Assembly (NCBI GenBank): GCA_964462515.1
Contig: CAYWXK010000002.1
Location: forward strand, 127,755-191,754
DNA length: 64,000 nt
Direction: 5' to 3'
DNA from: CAYWXK01 sp964462515
Lineage (GTDB): Bacteria; Planctomycetota; Phycisphaerae; Sedimentisphaerales; Anaerobacaceae
Shown here one piece after another: positions 61,228-64,000 of the stretch. The first letter of the stretch is position 1; every line of letters starts with the position of its first letter. A program made the position numbers and the translations under genes. The notes beneath the pieces were generated by a model. That model was not told the DNA's origin and searched no databases. It saw only the letters and a list, made by a program, of their open reading frames with translations.

Positions 61228-63208
61228 TCTGTTTCCCCTCTGACTTTTGATTCTCCTTGGGCCTTTCTTCTAGAAAAAAGTCAATGGATACACCTTCGGC
61301 AACGGTAACAACGGACGGCAGTATCAATTGGTGCCGCTTGCGAGGCTGAACTTCTTGACCGTTGACAATAATTGGGTTCTTGCTCATATTCCTGATAAAT
61401 AATTTCCCGCCTTTCCGAGAAACTCGAGCATGACGGGATGAAATGACCTTCTCAGCTATTCTTACAGTATTTTCCGGGGCAGAGCCGAGGTGGAAGCTTT
61501 TCAAGCACCGCAAATCACCGATACGCTGCAATACGCCATTTACTCGCACCATCAGGATCTGCGGCTGGTCTTGTTCCTGAGACTGAATGACTTCCAGCGG
61601 CTGTTCAGCAGCCTTCTGCCACCTTGCAGCCGCCAGCCAACCACAGATGACTACAAAAGCGATTAAAGAAGGGATGGATATGCCACCAACTATCAGTAGA
61701 TGTGACAGCAGCCTTTCTTTCACTACAGGTGTTTTATGACCTGCAGAAGATTCTATGCCCATTTTCGAACTTAAAGCCTCTTTACCTCGAACGGCTGAGG
61801 GGAACTGCACGCTCTTTTCCCTACTGGCCTCAGACGCTGGTAAAAGTCTCGCTACAGGCGGTTTCTCTGTATCCGTTACTTTCTGCGAAGCTGCAGGAGT
61901 TGCTACCTCTTCAAGAACCTTTGGAACTTCCGGGGTCCATTTTCTCAACGGTCCTAAAAGGGCAGGAACTTTAGACTTAACGATTCCACCATCCGATGCG
62001 ACCGTAGCTGATTTAACCTCGTTCAAAGGCGCCACCTGCATAACATTCGGTTCTGCTGGTTCCTGACTTTTTGGAACAGTCAAGAAAGGTTCTGGTGTTT
62101 TGTCTTTCTCTATTGTGTGACCCAATGAAAAGTCCTGTGTTATAGATTTACTTGCAGGGCTTGGCTTCTCACTCGTGCCCGAAGCTGGAACCTGCAAAGG
62201 TTGTTCGGTGCCAGATGAAAATTGTTTTCCGTCGCTCGCCTCGCTGGCGACTTCGGCGGTCTTACTGGCTCCCGCAATCGCTGCCACCTTGTCCGGTTTG
62301 CCTTTTCCTCCTTGCTCAGGACGAAGAATATTCGGGTCAACCAATTCTTTTCTGAGTGCCTTTTGAACAGGTCTGAGTGCTTCTGCTGAGCGATGGTCAA
62401 CTGTCGAATTGCTATCTTCAGAGTACGTTTTCAAACTTCGCAGCCACATGGCCATCACTGTTGCTGGCGGGGGTGCTTTTGATTCAACCGGAAAATTTCT
62501 TTTGGCAGCATCCGCTTTTTGTTCAGCAGCGGTAGTTGTTGGCGGCATGGCTGGCTTCTCAGCAGAACCTGTTGTAACTGGTCTTATCCGGCGCATCCAT
62601 TGCTCTATAGCCGTACTATTGACGACCTTATCAAGGTCGCACCAGAACAACCGTCCTTCATTTGCGGCACTGAGAAGCTTTTTATTTGTTTTATTCGTTG
62701 TGCCGGTTAGAAAAACATGCCATTGGTGGGCTCTTGTTACGCTGTAGGCAAATTCAATAAGGTCGTTGGCTTGCTTATGGCTGAGGTCTCCTTCGGTAAT
62801 AATGACAATAACTGCCTGGCCCTTTGGACCTGCGTGCTGCAAGAGTTTCTGATAGACTGGGCCTTTAACTGCAGAGGCAATATCGGCCCGTGCAAACCAG
62901 TCCGGCTTTATATTTTCCACTATCGAGCGAAGGTCAGCAAACTCATAGTCTGCAGCTTGTTTTACAGTGGAAAATATCAGTTGAGTATTTTTTCCACGCA
63001 CACCGAAGACCAAAACTGTGTCACCAGCAGCACACGATTTATAGACGTTTTCAACTGCGACCCTCAGTTGCGGCCAATGCACAGTGGGCGAAGTGTCAAG
63101 CACCAGACAAACAGCGATTGGTTGCTGAGTCCGCTGCACAGCCGGAGATAATCCTATCAATAAACCAATAACGATAAAAATAGCTGAGAAAAATCCTCGT
63201 TTTTTCAT
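61211..63208 (-). CDS. vWA - transmembrane - FHA protein
   Basis: A 665-residue protein. A signal or anchor segment (about 5-20) is followed by a vWA domain (about 28-200) with IAVCLVLDTSPTVHW; the MIDAS D-x-S-x-S reads D-T-S-P-T. A long proline/serine-rich linker (about 205-495) and a transmembrane helix (about 500-530) follow. A cytoplasmic FHA domain (about 550-640) has SSRHARVSRKGGKLFIRN. The layout suggests sensing outside and phosphothreonine binding inside. It overlaps the tubulin-like gene by 17 bp. Confidence 0.85.
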   Translation of the reverse strand: MKKRGFFSAIFIVIGLLIGLSPAVQRTQQPIAVCLVLDTSPTVHWPQLRVAVENVYKSCAAGDTVLVFGVRGKNTQLIFSTVKQAADYEFADLRSIVENIKPDWFARADIASAVKGPVYQKLLQHAGPKGQAVIVIITEGDLSHKQANDLIEFAYSVTRAHQWHVFLTGTTNKTNKKLLSAANEGRLFWCDLDKVVNSTAIEQWMRRIRPVTTGSAEKPAMPPTTTAAEQKADAAKRNFPVESKAPPPATVMAMWLRSLKTYSEDSNSTVDHRSAEALRPVQKALRKELVDPNILRPEQGGKGKPDKVAAIAGASKTAEVASEASDGKQFSSGTEQPLQVPASGTSEKPSPASKSITQDFSLGHTIEKDKTPEPFLTVPKSQEPAEPNVMQVAPLNEVKSATVASDGGIVKSKVPALLGPLRKWTPEVPKVLEEVATPAASQKVTDTEKPPVARLLPASEASREKSVQFPSAVRGKEALSSKMGIESSAGHKTPVVKERLLSHLLIVGGISIPSLIAFVVICGWLAAARWQKAAEQPLEVIQSQEQDQPQILMVRVNGVLQRIGDLRCLKSFHLGSAPENTVRIAEKVISSRHARVSRKGGKLFIRNMSKNPIIVNGQEVQPRKRHQLILPSVVTVAEGVSIDFFLEERPKENQKSEGKQNVTSS

Positions 63209-63332
63209 TGCGAGTTCCTTTCAAAATTTGATTGAAAACACTCGACATCAAATACCTTAATTCGTATACCCTGGCATTGTGAAGTTTTGTCTTCGTAGCT
63301 TACAAGAACACCGTTGGGTATTTTTCTGTATT

Positions 63333-64000
63333 TCACTTTGAATTATCCCTGAGCGTGCCATTCTCAAAATGTTTTGCCAGAGCTACTTTCAGTCGCGATT
63401 GAAAATCCATGATTTTCGCTCTTTTACGATGATCGCTTAGTGCCTGGCTACTTGCAGCCAGCCATGGAGTTGAGCGTTTCAATACCGTATGGATAGGTCT
63501 AGCACCGTTTTTTTTTAGAGTGACCCCAGTTTCAACAGTATCCACGAAGTATCGGTTTCCTTCAGTGCTTCCAAAGGATAGACGCACTACGATAGGTGAT
63601 GCCGACCTATCAATCAGCCAGCCAAGATCCAGGCAGGGGGGTTCCTTATATTTAGCGCAGTAGTCTGGATGGTTGGCGATATGTTGTCGCACAAATCGGG
63701 GATACTCTGCAAAGACCGTAGCACCTTTTGCACAAATGGTCTGGAGGAAACCTCGAAAGTCCACAACATGGGCAAATTTCGCTTCGTTTCGGATAGCCAA
63801 TACATGACTGGTAACTGGCTGTTCAAGGTCCAGCAATAATACCGCACCCGGAAACTCAAAAGTACAATCCAAGCCGGTAACACCCACATCGGCTTCCCCC
63901 CTTGCCAGTTCGATGGCAATCTGTAGAGGCCGCCTGACAGCGACATGTAAACGGCGGAGCAAAACCGCGGCGGGGATAGAGGCGGAACAAAACTGCGGCA
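63333..64000 (-). CDS. HisG-like phosphoribosyltransferase, partial
   Basis: The frame is open to the window edge, so the protein is cut at its N-terminus (at least 220 residues seen). It contains ARGEADVGVTGLD, ATVFAEYPRF and the PRPP-loop-like DTVETGVTLKKNGARPIH, in the order of HisG (ATP phosphoribosyltransferase). The end lacks the long regulatory domain, so a short form or a HisG-like relative is likely. The gene ends 125 bp before the vWA gene, on the same strand. The role on the element is unknown. Confidence 0.65.
   Translation of the reverse strand, partial: PQFCSASIPAAVLLRRLHVAVRRPLQIAIELARGEADVGVTGLDCTFEFPGAVLLLDLEQPVTSHVLAIRNEAKFAHVVDFRGFLQTICAKGATVFAEYPRFVRQHIANHPDYCAKYKEPPCLDLGWLIDRSASPIVVRLSFGSTEGNRYFVDTVETGVTLKKNGARPIHTVLKRSTPWLAASSQALSDHRKRAKIMDFQSRLKVALAKHFENGTLRDNSK

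Larger units (their letters stand above)
48517..64000. mobile_element. Integrative element at tRNA-Ser (right end beyond the window)
   Basis: The left end abuts the 3' end of tRNA-Ser. The first gene is a tyrosine recombinase pointing toward the tRNA, with an HTH protein next to it. All further genes run the same way for at least 15 kb and include a TraD/HerA-like ATPase. I found no second copy of the tRNA 3' end up to 64000, so the far border is unseen. The HisG-like gene at the edge may or may not belong to it. Confidence 0.75.

Noticed and set aside
1..64000. CRISPR arrays
   Set aside because: No array of equally spaced identical repeats with unique spacers was seen.
48517..64000. Prophage
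   Set aside because: thyX and nrdJ are phage-like cargo, but there are no capsid, terminase, portal or tail genes in the window.
48517..64000. Right attachment site of the tRNA-Ser element
   Set aside because: No second copy of the tRNA 3' end was found by eye up to the window edge.

Overview
The window looks like a chromosomal segment of an uncultured planctomycete, most like the Phycisphaerae/Sedimentisphaerales. The evidence is a PEP-CTERM surface protein, dockerin-like C-terminal tails on secreted proteins, an H-X9-DG type pseudopilin, Tat-exported Gfo/Idh/MocA oxidoreductases, a sugar-isomerase TIM barrel, and many short dispersed repeats. The assignment is inference from gene families.

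Layout. 1-4.6 kb: a cobalamin riboswitch with its own terminator precedes three genes for exported or surface proteins, then comF. 4.7-8.2 kb: a variable locus (dCTP deaminase, a small unknown, an FG-GAP repeat protein, an S24/LexA-like repressor) with a recombination scar that carries second copies of the 3' ends of comF and of the repressor gene. 8.2-18 kb: housekeeping and exported proteins (DUF362 ferredoxin, MntP, phosphomannomutase, a 1.2-kaa secreted phosphoesterase). 18-19.4 kb: repeat-rich non-coding DNA. 19.4-27 kb: a nine-gene leftward arsenic operon (arsR, permease, arsM, acr3) joined to a thiol-redox module (three thioredoxin-fold proteins, CcdA, a DGC protein). 27-36 kb: rpoN, then a leftward cluster of three Gfo/Idh/MocA oxidoreductases, a kelch protein, an MttB-family methyltransferase and recR. 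36-45 kb: a phosphate regulon (phoB/phoR-like genes, DUF2490 protein, pstS, pstC, pstA, two pstB, phoU) with 11-bp-phased Pho-box-like repeats. 45-48.5 kb: a sialate-lyase-like gene, three tRNA genes and a tadA gene fused to an unrelated N-terminal domain.

48.5-64 kb: a mobile element integrated at the 3' end of tRNA-Ser. Its genes all run leftward: integrase, HTH protein, thyX, B12-dependent nrdJ, a HerA/TraD-like ATPase, two small membrane proteins (one with RING-like cysteine pairs), a zinc-ribbon acidic protein, a ThiF/E1-like enzyme, a probable divergent tubulin/FtsZ-superfamily protein, a vWA-TM-FHA protein, and a HisG-like phosphoribosyltransferase cut by the window edge. I did not find the far attachment site.

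The most unusual items are: (1) the E1-like / RING-like / tubulin-like / vWA-FHA cassette on the element; (2) the tandem PstB pair, whose lost motifs are complementary and predict a heterodimer with one catalytic and one degenerate ATP site; (3) the fusion of TadA to a domain carrying an R-x4-H motif; (4) the comF/S24 scar; and (5) the riboswitch-controlled surface-protein operon.
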